Assembly: GCF_029892605.1 (NCBI RefSeq) | Contig: NZ_JARXWF010000004.1 | Coordinates: forward strand, 1-64,000 | Direction of reading: 5' to 3' | Source of the DNA: Parabacteroides sp. PM6-13 | GTDB lineage: Bacteria > Bacteroidota > Bacteroidia > Bacteroidales > Tannerellaceae | DNA: 64,000 nt | Part shown: piece by piece, positions 32,456-42,545 of the stretch | Layout: each line of letters starts with the position of its first letter | How positions within the stretch are numbered: the stretch's first letter is position 1 | Program-made: the position numbers and the translations under genes | Notes under the pieces: generated by a model | Told to the model about the DNA's origin: nothing | Databases searched by the model: none | Seen by the model: only the letters and a program-made list of their open reading frames with translations

Positions 32456-34135
32456 TTACCAGAAATAGAAATAGAAAGCAGCTGTGATACCTAAGATAAT
32501 GCAGGAATGGATCACATCCCACTTATTCCAGCTGGCACGTGTTTCGGCTTTCTGTTCCGGTGTTGCCGTACCAAATACCAAACCTTGAATCTTTTCAGCA
32601 GAAGGCGCTTTGGTAAACAAGCTGACAACCACTACCACAAGGATACAGAACAGGAACATCCATCCGCAGAAGAACAACCAGTTTACATCATAGAAGACAG
32701 TCTTGAACAGGTTCTGAGCCGCATCCGGGAAGTTGCTGTAATACACATTGGCACCCAGACGAGTCAAACCAATCACCATACCGGCGATCAAGCCCCACAT
32801 ACCACCTTTCTCGCTGGTACGTTTCCAGGTGATACCCAAGAGGAAGGCAGCCGCGATACCCGGTGCCAGTACCGATTGAACGTCTTGCAGGTAGGTATAA
32901 AGCACATCGCCCACACTACGCATGATCGGAATCCAGAGGATACCTAAGATCACGATAACCACCGTAGCACCCTGACCGATAGCCACCAGTTTCTTTTCCG
33001 GTGTATTCGGTTTGAAACGCTTATAGAAGTCGATCGTAAACAACATAGCCGACGAGTTGAACAGCGAAGCCAACGAGCTCATCAGAGCCGCCAAGATACC
33101 GCAAACAACCAATCCTTTCACACCGGCCGGAAGCAGTTTCGCTACCAGAGTCGGGAAGGCCGCGTCAGCGTTATGTACACCCGCCGCGTCAACAGGCAGG
33201 AAAGCACCGGTTTTTATATGAAGCGCGTAAGCGATCATACCGGGAATCAGGAACAGGAATACCGGAAGCAACTTCAGGTAAGCACCGAAGATCGTACCGC
33301 GACGCGCTTGTTTCTGGTCTTTACCGGAAAGTACGCGTTGCACGATAAACTGGTCGGTACACCAATACCAGAAACCGATAATAGCCGAACCGATCAAAGC
33401 ACCCAGCCAAGGAAAGTCAGGGTCGCCATTGTTACGGATCAGGTTAATCATCGTATCACCATATTCATTCACAGGTGTAGCACCCGCAATACTCATCATC
33501 TCTTCCCAGCCGCCCAGCTCTTTCAATCCGAGCACCAGGATAATCAGCGAGCCTAACAAGAGAATAGGCGTCTGCAATACCGAGGTGTATAATACCGATT
33601 TCATACCTCCGAAGATGGTATAGAGCGCGGTGATAAGCACCAGCCCGATTGCCGCGATCCAGAAGAAGTCAATACCCCACAGCTCTTCGATACCAAATAC
33701 CTGTTGGAACACCAAACCACCGGCGTAAACCGTCACGGCCACTTTGGTCAATACATAACTGATCAACGAGATAACCGACAGAATCGTTCTCGATTGCGAG
33801 TTATAACGCCGCTCGAGGAACTCCGGCATGGTGTACACCATAGAACGAGAGTAGAACGGAACGAACACCCAACCTAAGATAAGAATCATCCAACCCTGGA
33901 TTTCCCAGTGAGCCATAGCCATACCGCTTGACGCACCGGCACCCGCCAATCCGATCAAGTGTTCGGAACCAATATTCGACGCAAAGATAGAAGCACCGAT
34001 CGCAATCCATGTCGCGTCGCGTCCTCCCAAGAAATAGTCTGCCGAGTCATTTTGCTTTTGCTTCATTACCCACACGATAATACCGATGAGCACGAGCGCA
34101 AATACTCCAATTACAATCCAATCTAATGCTAACAT
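32456..34135 (-). CDS. Sodium:solute (sugar) symporter, SSS family
   Basis: 559-residue polytopic protein, SGLT-like. It has about 14 hydrophobic segments, with the signature region FASNIGSEHLIGLAGAGASS (about residues 53-72), GIDFFWIAAIGLVLITALYT and IGSAIIGFWYWCTDQFIVQR, and the usual C-terminal extra helix. As the last gene of araD-araA-araB-symporter it is the likely L-arabinose importer (the role of AraP in Bacteroides). Sugar choice is inferred from the operon; galactose or other sugars remain possible. Confidence 0.9.
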   Translation of the reverse strand: MLALDWIVIGVFALVLIGIIVWVMKQKQNDSADYFLGGRDATWIAIGASIFASNIGSEHLIGLAGAGASSGMAMAHWEIQGWMILILGWVFVPFYSRSMVYTMPEFLERRYNSQSRTILSVISLISYVLTKVAVTVYAGGLVFQQVFGIEELWGIDFFWIAAIGLVLITALYTIFGGMKSVLYTSVLQTPILLLGSLIILVLGLKELGGWEEMMSIAGATPVNEYGDTMINLIRNNGDPDFPWLGALIGSAIIGFWYWCTDQFIVQRVLSGKDQKQARRGTIFGAYLKLLPVFLFLIPGMIAYALHIKTGAFLPVDAAGVHNADAAFPTLVAKLLPAGVKGLVVCGILAALMSSLASLFNSSAMLFTIDFYKRFKPNTPEKKLVAIGQGATVVIVILGILWIPIMRSVGDVLYTYLQDVQSVLAPGIAAAFLLGITWKRTSEKGGMWGLIAGMVIGLTRLGANVYYSNFPDAAQNLFKTVFYDVNWLFFCGWMFLFCILVVVVVSLFTKAPSAEKIQGLVFGTATPEQKAETRASWNKWDVIHSCIILGITAAFYFYFW

Positions 34136-34185
34136 AATAGTAATTTAAATTATTAGTTCGTGTTTAATATCTTTCTTACAGTGAC

Positions 34186-35790
34186 CTATATTTTATATTT
34201 AACGGCTGTCTCCTCAATAGGAAGGGCCTTTTTATAGTTCTCTATATAAATATTGAATCCCTCAACATCCTCGGCTGAAGGTGAGATCTCCATACCTGCC
34301 TCACCACCAAACACATGTTGATGAAGAAACTCGGCTAACGGTTGTTGCTTTTCGTTATTCACTAAATAAGAGGCCAACAAAGCAATACCCCAGGCACCAC
34401 CCTCACCGGCTGTTTCCATCACGGAGATAGGCGAGTTGAGTGCCGCAGCAAGAATGCGTTGGCCAACTGTTTTCGTTTTGAAAAGACCTCCATGAGCGGT
34501 AATACGATCAACCTTGACTTTCTCTTCGTTGAAGAGGATATCGTTACCAATCTTCAATACCCCTACAGAGGCTTGTAAATGAGCACGCATGAAGTTAGCC
34601 AGATTGAAGTTATCGCCTGAAGAGCGTACAAATAAAGGTCTACCTTCTGAAAGTCCTGTGATAGGCTCTCCTGAAACATAGTTGAAAGCGACTAAACCGC
34701 CACAATCCGTATCGCCCGTAAGCGCGTGATTGTATAGCTTCTCATACACCACATCCATATCTACCGGAACACCCAATAATTCTTGATACTCTCTGAAGAG
34801 ATTAACCCAGGCATTCAGGTCAGTAGTACAGTTATTACAGTGTACCATAGCCACTAAGCTACCATCAGGCGTAGTAACCATATCTATCTCCTCATGCGGC
34901 TTAGAAAGGTCTTTTTCCAATACGATCATAGAGAAAGAGGAGGTTCCTGCCGACACATTACCGGTTCTTTGCTCTACCGCGTTCGTAGCAACCATACCTG
35001 TGCCCGCATCTCCTTCCGGAGGACAAAGAGGAATACCCGGCTTCAGGTTACCCGACGGGTCAAGTTTATAAGCACCCTCTTCCGTCAGACGTCCTGCATC
35101 CTCACCGGCCGATAACACCTCAGGAAGAATATCAAGCAGCTTCCAGGCGTATCCTTTATCGGCAATCAAAGCGTCGAACTTATCTACCATGTGACCATAA
35201 TAGCTCTTCGTGTCAGGGTCTATAGGCAGCATACCGGAAGCATCCCCTATGCCTAATACCTTCTTGCCAGTCAGTTGCCAGTGGATATATCCTGCCAGGG
35301 TAGTCAGGAAGCTGATCTCCCCAACATGCTCCTCTCCGTTAAGAATAGCCTGATAGATATGCGAGATACTCCAACGCAACGGAATGTTATAGACAAAAAG
35401 TTCAGACAGGGCGGCCGCAGCCTGCCCTGTATTTGTATTTCTCCAAGTGCGGAAAGGCACCAGGATCTCTTCTTTGTCATTAAAAGGCATATAGCCGTGC
35501 ATCATCGCACTTACGCCAATAGACGCCAGGTTCTCCAATTCTACCTGGTAACGAGTCTGCACGTTGGCTCTAAGATCCGCATAGCAATCTTGCAAGCCTT
35601 TCCATATATCCTCTATACTATATGTCCATAGACCATCCACCAATTGGTTCTCCCAACTGTGGCTACCTTGCGCGATCGGTCTATTTTCTTCATCAATCAA
35701 AACAGCTTTTATTCTGGTTGAGCCAAGCTCTATACCCAGAATAGCCTTGCCTGATTCGATGGTTTGTTTTGCATCTGCAATATTCATCAT
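34186..35790 (-). CDS. araB: FGGY-family ribulokinase (arabinose pathway)
   Basis: 534-residue FGGY sugar kinase. ATP-binding actin-like fold: [20 protein letters not shown] at the N-terminus, [20 protein letters not shown] with [14 protein letters not shown] in the middle and [20 protein letters not shown] near residue 415 (FGGY-C). In Bacteroidetes this xylulokinase-like clade takes the place of classical AraB. Its position directly after araA supports L-ribulose as substrate. Two ATGs (35790 and 35787) are possible. Confidence 0.85.
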   Translation of the reverse strand: MMNIADAKQTIESGKAILGIELGSTRIKAVLIDEENRPIAQGSHSWENQLVDGLWTYSIEDIWKGLQDCYADLRANVQTRYQVELENLASIGVSAMMHGYMPFNDKEEILVPFRTWRNTNTGQAAAALSELFVYNIPLRWSISHIYQAILNGEEHVGEISFLTTLAGYIHWQLTGKKVLGIGDASGMLPIDPDTKSYYGHMVDKFDALIADKGYAWKLLDILPEVLSAGEDAGRLTEEGAYKLDPSGNLKPGIPLCPPEGDAGTGMVATNAVEQRTGNVSAGTSSFSMIVLEKDLSKPHEEIDMVTTPDGSLVAMVHCNNCTTDLNAWVNLFREYQELLGVPVDMDVVYEKLYNHALTGDTDCGGLVAFNYVSGEPITGLSEGRPLFVRSSGDNFNLANFMRAHLQASVGVLKIGNDILFNEEKVKVDRITAHGGLFKTKTVGQRILAAALNSPISVMETAGEGGAWGIALLASYLVNNEKQQPLAEFLHQHVFGGEAGMEISPSAEDVEGFNIYIENYKKALPIEETAVKYKI

Positions 35791-35799
35791 GATAGAGCA

Positions 35800-37296
35800 T
35801 TATTTGTTGAGCAAATAATATACCTCATTCATGCGAAGCTCTTTCTTGAACTCCGACATATTGGTGTTCTCATCAATAACAACAAGCTCTATACCTGCTA
35901 TCTCTGCGTAGTCTTCCATATACTCAACCGTAAGGTCGTACGAGAAGCTGGTATGGTGAGTACCTCCCGCCATAATCCAAGCACCTGCGCCTACTTCAAG
36001 GTTAGGACGCGGAATCCATAAAGCAGAAGCTACCGGCAGCTTAGGAAGCGGTTTGCTCTTGATACAATCCACTTTGTTTACAATCATACGGAAGCGATTG
36101 CCTAAGTCAATGATCGTTGCGGCAATACCTTCACCCTCTTTCGCAGTAAATACCAAACGAGCTGTTTCGCTGTCGATACCAATGCTCAAGCGGTGTACTT
36201 CCAGTTTCGGTTTCTCGGCAGAGATAAGCGGACAGATCTCCAACATATGAGCTTGCAGGATCGCACTTTTCTCGCCATCGAAATGCAAGGTGTAGTCTTC
36301 CAAGAAAGAGCAACCTTTCGGCATACCCTGGCTCATAAACCACATCGTACGATAAAGAGCCGCCGTTTTCCAGTCGCCTTCACCACCGAAACCATAACCT
36401 GCCTCCATCAAACGTTGGCTGGCAAGTCCGGGTATCTGGTCCATAAGACCTAAGTCGTTGAAGTTCGTAGTGAAACCTTTCGCGCCCATATCTTCGAGAA
36501 TACGACGGATAGCAATCTCCGCTTTCGCAGAGTTATAGACCTTCGTATAGGCTTCTGTACTTTCATCTTCTAATTCAGCCGCGTGGTCGTATTGAGCGAA
36601 GTACTCAGCAACAAGCGCTTTTACATCCGCATCCGATACAGCCGTATAATAGGTCATCAGGTCGTTCACCGGTACATAGTCCACGTGATAGCCTAATTTC
36701 ATTTCAGCTTCCACCTTGTCACCATCTGTTACGGCTACGTTATTCATTTGATCTCCGAAACGGATAATCAACATATCTTGTGCATCAGCCCAAGCAGCGG
36801 CCACACGCATCCATACAGCCAGTTTTTCTTGCGCGGCTGCATCTTGCCAGTGACCTACAACGATTTTGCGCGGTTTGCGCAAGCGTGCTGTAATATGTCC
36901 GTACTCACGGTCGCCATGTGCCGACTGATTCAGGTTCATAAAATCCATATTCATCGTATCCCAAGGGATCTCTTTATTGAACTGTGTATGGAAATGACAC
37001 AGCGGTTTGTTTAAGGCTTGCAAACCATGTATCCACATCTTAGCCGGAGAGAAGGTATGCATCCAGGTGATCACGCCAATACATTTCTCATCGTTGTTTG
37101 CTGCTTTCATAACGGCAGTAACCTCTTTCGATGAATTGGCTGTTCCTTTATAAACCACTTTAATAGGAAGGTTACCGGAATCATTCAATCCTTTGACCAT
37201 CTCATTAGAATGTGCATCAACGGCAATCACCGCATCACCACCGTAAAGCAACTGTGCTCCGGTGATAAACCATACTTCATAATTTTCAAAACTCAT
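35800..37296 (-). CDS. araA: L-arabinose isomerase AraA
   Basis: 498-residue cytoplasmic enzyme converting L-arabinose to L-ribulose, Mn-dependent. Segments typical of AraA: WFITGAQLLYGGDAVIAVDA, ITWMHTFSPAKMWIHGLQAL, HFHTQFNKEIPWDTMNMDFM and NLNQSAHGDREYGHITARLR. GFGGEGDWKTAALYRTMWFM carries a metal-site Glu, EDYTLHF the next, and MAGGTHHTSFSYDL the final His. Gene order araD > araA > kinase > symporter on the minus strand, with short gaps, indicates one operon. Confidence 0.96.
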   Translation of the reverse strand: MSFENYEVWFITGAQLLYGGDAVIAVDAHSNEMVKGLNDSGNLPIKVVYKGTANSSKEVTAVMKAANNDEKCIGVITWMHTFSPAKMWIHGLQALNKPLCHFHTQFNKEIPWDTMNMDFMNLNQSAHGDREYGHITARLRKPRKIVVGHWQDAAAQEKLAVWMRVAAAWADAQDMLIIRFGDQMNNVAVTDGDKVEAEMKLGYHVDYVPVNDLMTYYTAVSDADVKALVAEYFAQYDHAAELEDESTEAYTKVYNSAKAEIAIRRILEDMGAKGFTTNFNDLGLMDQIPGLASQRLMEAGYGFGGEGDWKTAALYRTMWFMSQGMPKGCSFLEDYTLHFDGEKSAILQAHMLEICPLISAEKPKLEVHRLSIGIDSETARLVFTAKEGEGIAATIIDLGNRFRMIVNKVDCIKSKPLPKLPVASALWIPRPNLEVGAGAWIMAGGTHHTSFSYDLTVEYMEDYAEIAGIELVVIDENTNMSEFKKELRMNEVYYLLNK

Positions 37297-37350
37297 GGCA
37301 TATCAGTTTTAATAAGTTAATAATATATTTTTTTAGTTGTTTGTTTACCA

Positions 37351-38034
37351 TCATTGTCCGTAATAGGCACCCGGACCATGTTTGCGGAAAAAATGTTTTT
37401 TAATCAGTTCCTGGTTCATTTTCAGCTCCGGATTCACCCCGTAAGCGATATAGGCCATCTTGGCTACCTGCTCCAGAACCACCGCGTTATGCACCGCATT
37501 ATGCGCGTCCTTTCCCCAGGCAAACGGCCCGTGGTTGTTGACCAATACGCCCGGCGTATATTCGGCATTCAAGTCTTTGAAGCGCTCTATAATCACGTTG
37601 CCCGTTTCCAGTTCATACGCACCGTTGATCTCCTCTACGGTCATCTGACGGGTACAGGGCACATCATCCTTGAAATAGTCCGCATGCGTCGTTCCGATAT
37701 TCGGAATATCACAGCCGGCCTGCGCCCAAGAGGTCGCGTAGGTAGAATGGGTATGCACAATACCCCCTATTTCCGGGAAGGCCTTGTACAAGGCAAGATG
37801 AGTCGGCGTATCCGAAGAGGGTTTCATACGGCCCTCCACAATCTTTCCTTCCAGATCGACAACGACCATATCCTCCGCCTTCATCGTTTCATACGAAACG
37901 CCTGACGGTTTAATCACCACCAAGCCAGTCTCTTTATCTATCGCGCTTACATTTCCCCAGGTGAAAATCACCAATCCATGTTTTACTAAATCGAGGTTCG
38001 CTACGAAAACCTCTTCTTTTAATTTTTCAAGCAT
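37351..38034 (-). CDS. araD: L-ribulose-5-phosphate 4-epimerase AraD
   Basis: 227-residue class II aldolase/epimerase producing D-xylulose 5-phosphate. Seen are [20 protein letters not shown] (phosphate contacts), [20 protein letters not shown] and [15 protein letters not shown] with the zinc-binding His pair, plus [20 protein letters not shown] with the third zinc His. First gene of the arabinose operon; a candidate AraR operator lies 30 bp before its ATG. Confidence 0.95.
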   Translation of the reverse strand: MLEKLKEEVFVANLDLVKHGLVIFTWGNVSAIDKETGLVVIKPSGVSYETMKAEDMVVVDLEGKIVEGRMKPSSDTPTHLALYKAFPEIGGIVHTHSTYATSWAQAGCDIPNIGTTHADYFKDDVPCTRQMTVEEINGAYELETGNVIIERFKDLNAEYTPGVLVNNHGPFAWGKDAHNAVHNAVVLEQVAKMAYIAYGVNPELKMNQELIKKHFFRKHGPGAYYGQ

Positions 38035-38063
38035 TTCCTGTTCGTATTGCTGTATTAAATAAT

Positions 38064-38082
38064 AAGTGTTGCATTTACACTT
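38064..38082. promoter_or_regulatory. Candidate AraR operator, araD-araA-araB operon
   Basis: AAGTGT-N7-ACACTT, a perfect 6+6 bp inverted repeat with a 7-bp spacer, centred 39 bp upstream of the araD start codon. The same AGTGT-N7-ACACT pattern is at 47706-47724, and a one-mismatch version at 49359-49377. All three precede arabinose genes. The rest of the gap 38083-38707 holds AT-rich sequence, the direct repeat at 38406-38445 and no supported gene. Confidence 0.65.
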
Positions 38083-38405
38083 GCAATATTAGTGATAAGT
38101 ATCCAATAAAAGCCGTACATTTTTTATATTCTACAACATGTTTTTCAAATAAAACGCCGAAAACCGCCCGAAAGCCCTTAAAATCACAAAAATAAGAAAG
38201 TATTTGAGATAGCCTCCACCCTCGCCCCATTTCGATCAACAGAAAAACAAACCCCCGTCGGCATAAGTCATAAGAATATCGATTTTTCAGCCCAACCCAC
38301 GGCTTCCCCAAAAGCAAAATGTTAAAATACAAAATGTAAGCAAAACAACCATTTTGCTGTACAATATGATACGTTAAAAAGTGTTTCTCGCCTGACTAAT
38401 TTTAA

Positions 38406-38445
38406 ATACCCCTACGTTTTTGGAAAAATACTCCCGCGTTTTTGA
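38406..38445 (+). promoter_or_regulatory. Direct repeat upstream of the GH31 gene, possible HTCS-type operator
   Basis: ATACCCCTACGTTTTTGG (38406-38423) and ATACTCCCGCGTTTTTGA (38428-38445) match at 14 of 18 positions and are 22 bp apart, two helical turns. Direct repeats with this geometry suit a dimeric AraC-type regulator such as the hybrid two-component systems that control polysaccharide genes in Bacteroides. No such regulator is encoded in the window. The repeat lies about 260 bp before the GH31 start codon. Confidence 0.45.
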
Positions 38446-38707
38446 CAAAATGACAAAGCGCATTTTCGGCAGAATACATCGATTTAACATTCGTTAAGAC
38501 AACCTCTGTTTCGCTTCTACCCTTTGTTTATTCCTCTTTATGCCCGGAATATGAATCTGAAGTCGTAATTTTTTTCTATACAGCCATCCTGAATTAAATT
38601 CATATATTTTGAACATAATTCCATTTATTTCATAGGTTGAATGCTGTTTCTTTGCGGCAAAAAGTAGAACTATACATAGGAATTCTATTTATACAAGAAC
38701 GAATAAT

Positions 38708-40294
38708 ATGAGAAAATTATCCTTCCTCCTGCTGCTCTTGCTGTTTTGTGGCGGAGCTTATGCACAGTATGCAGATGAAATTAATGCACTCCCGGGCGAA
38801 TACTGGTGGGGCGGCGTGGTGGCCTATGGCGAGCGTATGCCTTATATCGAGCCGTTAGATGAGTATAATCTGGAGACACAAAACAATAATAATCAGGTGG
38901 TGCCTCTGTTGTTGTCGAACAAAGGGCGGTATGTGTGGAGTGAGAAGCCGTTCCGTTTTTCCGTTTCGGAGAATAGGCTTTCGATCACTTCGGATTATGA
39001 AGAGATAACGGTAACCCATGCCGGCAATAGCTTGCGGGAGGCCTATATGGCTGCCTGCGAGAAACATTTCAAGCCGAGCGGTGTGTTGCCCGATGAGCTT
39101 TTCTTCGCCATGCCGCAGTATAACACCTGGATTGAGTTGATGTACAACCAGAATCAGGAAGATATCCTGCGTTATGCGAGAGGCATTATTGACAACGGCT
39201 TTCCTCCCGGTGTGTTGATGATCGACGATAACTGGCAACGCTATTACGGGAATTTTGACTTCCGGGCGGAGAAGTTCCCTGATCCGAAAGCGATGGTGGA
39301 GGAACTACATCGCATGGGTTTCAAAGTGATGCTTTGGATCTGCCCATTCGTATCGGCCGACACGCAGGAATACAGAGAACTGGCTACTAAAGGTTATCTG
39401 TTGAAAAACAAAAACACAGGCAAACCGGCAATCATCTCCTGGTGGAACGGGCAAAGCGCTTGCTACGACATGACCAACCCCGAAGCCTTTGCGCATTATG
39501 TCGCCTTGTTGAAAAACATGCAAGAAGAGTATGGTATCGACGGTTTCAAACTGGATGCGGGCGACAACAATTTTTATACGAATAAAGAGTTGATAGCTTA
39601 TAAAAAAGACGCCATATCTGTAGATCATACCGAAGCCTGGATGAAGATCGGATTGGAATTTCCTGTCAATGAATACCGGGCAGGCTGGAAAATGGGCGGG
39701 CAGGCGCTGGTGCAGCGTCTGGGTGACAAAAACTATTCATGGAATGCGGTGCAGTCGCTTATTCCTCAGATGATAGCCGCCGGTTTACTGGGCTATGCCT
39801 ACACCTGTCCGGATATGATTGGAGGCGGGCAAATCAAGAATTTCATTAACCTGGAAGCGGACAAGTTCGATCAGACGCTAATCGTTCGCTCGGCACAGGT
39901 GCACGCGTTGATGCCGATGATGCAGTTTTCGGTAGCCCCCTGGCGGGTATTGAATGTAGAAAATCTGGAAACGGTAGTACAGATGGCACGCCTGCATGAG
40001 CGGATGGGCGCCTATATCCTCGCATCGGCACGCGCATCGGCCATCAGCGGGGAGCCAATTGTCAGACATATGGAATATGCCTTCCCCAACGAAGGGTTTG
40101 CCGAATGTAAAGACCAATTCATGCTGGGAGAGAAATATATGGTAGCTCCGGTGGTCACTCCGGACAACAAACGCACCGTCAAATTGCCCAAAGGACGCTG
40201 GAAAGATGACTTAGGCAAGACATACAAAGGGGAGCGCAGCATCGAAATAGAGGTGCCTTTAAGTAGGTTGCCCTATTTTGAACGGGTTAAATAG
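38708..40294 (+). CDS. Secreted glycoside hydrolase family 31 protein
   Basis: 528 residues with a signal peptide (KLSFLLLLLLFCGGAYAQ). TIM-barrel features of GH31: PGVLMIDDNWQRYYGNFDFR, MGFKVMLWICPFVSADTQEY, and DGFKLDAGDN with the likely nucleophile Asp at about residue 284. FPVNEYRAGWKMGGQALVQR and PDMIGGGQI follow, with the acid/base Asp expected in this region. The compact size and CDM-TNPEAFAHY segment recall the MYORG/KIAA1161-like branch, where alpha-galactosidase activity is known, but specificity cannot be read here. It is 30 bp before the GH78-like gene, so likely an operon of two. Confidence 0.85.
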   Translation: MRKLSFLLLLLLFCGGAYAQYADEINALPGEYWWGGVVAYGERMPYIEPLDEYNLETQNNNNQVVPLLLSNKGRYVWSEKPFRFSVSENRLSITSDYEEITVTHAGNSLREAYMAACEKHFKPSGVLPDELFFAMPQYNTWIELMYNQNQEDILRYARGIIDNGFPPGVLMIDDNWQRYYGNFDFRAEKFPDPKAMVEELHRMGFKVMLWICPFVSADTQEYRELATKGYLLKNKNTGKPAIISWWNGQSACYDMTNPEAFAHYVALLKNMQEEYGIDGFKLDAGDNNFYTNKELIAYKKDAISVDHTEAWMKIGLEFPVNEYRAGWKMGGQALVQRLGDKNYSWNAVQSLIPQMIAAGLLGYAYTCPDMIGGGQIKNFINLEADKFDQTLIVRSAQVHALMPMMQFSVAPWRVLNVENLETVVQMARLHERMGAYILASARASAISGEPIVRHMEYAFPNEGFAECKDQFMLGEKYMVAPVVTPDNKRTVKLPKGRWKDDLGKTYKGERSIEIEVPLSRLPYFERVK

Positions 40295-40324
40295 AAACAA
40301 CTATAAATCATCAATCTATAGAAC

Positions 40325-42466
40325 ATGAAATTAAAACACAAAGTAGGCTGCCTGAGTCTGCTCTTACTGGCGACAGCGCTTCAAGCCCAAACGATTCAGT
40401 ATGACCCATTATTGGATCCGGCTGTCAGTATCCAGGAAAGTTTCCAAGGGAATCAGTGCGAATACCTTTGGTATCCGGGACAACTCAGTGCCCACCTGCA
40501 ACAGAAAAGGGTAGAAGAATCGGCGGAGCGTTGCGTCAATGTCGGGTATCCCGGCAATTTTTATGCGCCTGCCTATAGCACTTCGTTCCGAAAAACAGTC
40601 CACTTTGCTGCGGAGACCACCCTGGCATGGACATCGACAGGCAAAGCGAAGCTCTATATAAACGGCAAACTATCCGGGACTAACGACAACTCCATCCGGC
40701 TACCCAAAGGCAAACACAGCCTATTGTTCGAGGTAGAGGCAGAAAACAACTTGCCGGCCATCAAAGTATCTTTGGATGGGAAGCCGTCGGTCGATGGCTG
40801 GGAGGCAAGCCTGGACAAAACGACCTGGAATAGGGGCGAAACATCTCCGGTATTCGGCACAGCCGGCCGTATGCCGTTGGATGATCCGGAGACACTTGTA
40901 ACTATCCATCCCAGCTCTGTATTGCCAATCCGAAACGCATCGATCGACAACGACAAAATCATGCTCCAGAAAAACGGCTATGTGTTGATCGACTTCTTCC
41001 ACCTGGAGGTAGGCAAGGTCTCTTTTTCCGTAAAAGGGAAAGGCAAACTGACAGCACTCGTAGGAGAAAGCCCCGAAGAGACACTGAATGAAGACACGAC
41101 CCTTTTCGAACAACGTCCTATCGAGCCGTATACGCTGTCGGCCACTGAAACACGGATTACACTACCCGAAAGGGGACTGCGCTATGTCAAGCTTTTCAGT
41201 GAGGAGGGTTGCGAGATAACGGATGTTACATTTACGGTGAAGATGTGGCCTGTCGATTTCCAAATGACTTTCGAATGTGATGATGAACGGATAAATAATA
41301 TCTGGAATGCATCGGTGGCATCCCTCCACACAAGCACCCATGGCTTTTACCTGGACGGCATCAAGCGCGACTACCTGCCCTGGTCCATGGATGCGGTATT
41401 AAGCACCTTCGGCGGCGATTATGTCTTCTGCGACAAGCAGGTGTCCCTGAATAGCTTATCGGTAGCCCTATTGCCGCTAAACCCCACCACATCCGACCTG
41501 GGCATACCCGATTATCCATTACATGCGCTTATAGGCTTCCAACAACATTACAAAAGATATGGAGATTTCCGAACCATCCTCTCGTATCGCGACCGGATGG
41601 AACAACTATTGGGACTTTACGAAACATTGCAGGATGAAAAGGGATTTATCTCCGCCAATGTAGGGGTGAGCTGGGGATTTGTTCCCGGATGGGCAACACG
41701 ACAGGGACCGGACCGAAAAGGCACACCCACCTACGCCCAGATCATGCTTTATTACAATTATAAGATCGGTGCTGATTTCTGCACGAAATGGGGAGACCGA
41801 AAGGCCGCCAGGCATTATCGTGCAAAAGCGGAAGCATTGAAGAAAGCTATCTTCACCTATTTCTGGAACGAAGAGAAAGGCTTGTTTATGAATGGATATA
41901 CCAAGCAAGGTGAATTAGACGAGGGTATTTCCCATCATGCGCAATACTGGGCTATCCTTGCGGGCATTTTCCCGGAGAGCCATTACGACAAGCTGTTTGA
42001 AACATTACCAACTATCCCCTATTACAAAGAGTATGTGAGCTATGAGAAAGGCTATGAGTTTATGGCCTATGCCAAAGCCCGCCGGGTAAGAGAGATGTGG
42101 AATTTCCTGTTTACCGTCTTCGGCGACTGGCTGGAACAGGGACATACACGTTTCCCGGAGAACTTCTCCTACACGAAAACAAAGAAAGAACAGCTTGTCT
42201 TCTACAACCGCCCTTACGGATTAAGCCTTTGTCACGGTGCCAACGGTGTCCCGGGTATTGTAGCGGTATTGAATGGCATTGCCGGCTTCAGGCAATCCGA
42301 TACGAAGCTAAACCATTATACCCTGCAACCCGATCTGATGGATTTGGAATGGGCCAATATCGAATTCCCGGTAAAAGAGGGAAAGATAAAACTAAGACTA
42401 TCGAAAGATGGAAATCATAAGATAGAGGCACCTGCCGGATGTACGGTGGAGGTCGTTGGGAAATAA
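40325..42466 (+). CDS. Secreted alpha-L-rhamnosidase-like protein (GH78 type)
   Basis: 713 residues with a signal peptide ending at LQAQ. The N-terminal half has beta-sandwich domains (NYAPAYSTSFRKTVHFA-like start, SFSVKGKGKLTALVGES). The C-terminal half is an (alpha/alpha)6 barrel: HTSTHGFYLDGIKRDYLPWS with the D-G-x-K/R-R-D pattern of GH78, then SMDAVLSTFGGDYVFCD, WGFVPGW and FWNEEKGLFMNGYTKQGELD. Predicted to remove terminal rhamnose, for example from arabinogalactan protein side chains, which would suit the neighbouring enzymes. Activity is inferred from family only. Confidence 0.8.
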   Translation: MKLKHKVGCLSLLLLATALQAQTIQYDPLLDPAVSIQESFQGNQCEYLWYPGQLSAHLQQKRVEESAERCVNVGYPGNFYAPAYSTSFRKTVHFAAETTLAWTSTGKAKLYINGKLSGTNDNSIRLPKGKHSLLFEVEAENNLPAIKVSLDGKPSVDGWEASLDKTTWNRGETSPVFGTAGRMPLDDPETLVTIHPSSVLPIRNASIDNDKIMLQKNGYVLIDFFHLEVGKVSFSVKGKGKLTALVGESPEETLNEDTTLFEQRPIEPYTLSATETRITLPERGLRYVKLFSEEGCEITDVTFTVKMWPVDFQMTFECDDERINNIWNASVASLHTSTHGFYLDGIKRDYLPWSMDAVLSTFGGDYVFCDKQVSLNSLSVALLPLNPTTSDLGIPDYPLHALIGFQQHYKRYGDFRTILSYRDRMEQLLGLYETLQDEKGFISANVGVSWGFVPGWATRQGPDRKGTPTYAQIMLYYNYKIGADFCTKWGDRKAARHYRAKAEALKKAIFTYFWNEEKGLFMNGYTKQGELDEGISHHAQYWAILAGIFPESHYDKLFETLPTIPYYKEYVSYEKGYEFMAYAKARRVREMWNFLFTVFGDWLEQGHTRFPENFSYTKTKKEQLVFYNRPYGLSLCHGANGVPGIVAVLNGIAGFRQSDTKLNHYTLQPDLMDLEWANIEFPVKEGKIKLRLSKDGNHKIEAPAGCTVEVVGK

Positions 42467-42468
42467 AG

Positions 42469-42535
42469 AATGAGGAATGAAGAATGAAGAATTGGTACTA
42501 AGCGATCTTCAATTCTTCATTCTTCATTCCTCATT
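42469..42535. terminator. 26-bp perfect inverted repeat between convergent genes
   Basis: AATGAGGAATGAAGAATGAA continuing to 42494 is an exact inverted copy of 42510-42535 (CAATTCTTCATTCTTCATTC and on). The loop is GTACTAAGCGATCTT, containing the CTAAGCGATCTT tail of the dispersed repeat at 6411 and 7078. It lies between the ends of the GH78-like and araR genes and should terminate or insulate both. Related gaatgaagaatt strings occur at 8975-9000. Confidence 0.7.
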
Positions 42536-42545
42536 TTTCATTCCA

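Noticed and set aside
34186-35790. Classical AraB or xylulokinase as sole assignment
   Set aside because: The FGGY motifs fit both; the operon favours ribulokinase, so the name is given with lower confidence rather than as certain.
38035-38332. 85-codon minus-strand frame upstream of araD
   Set aside because: It overlaps the candidate operator and promoter region, lacks a ribosome site and shows no domain.
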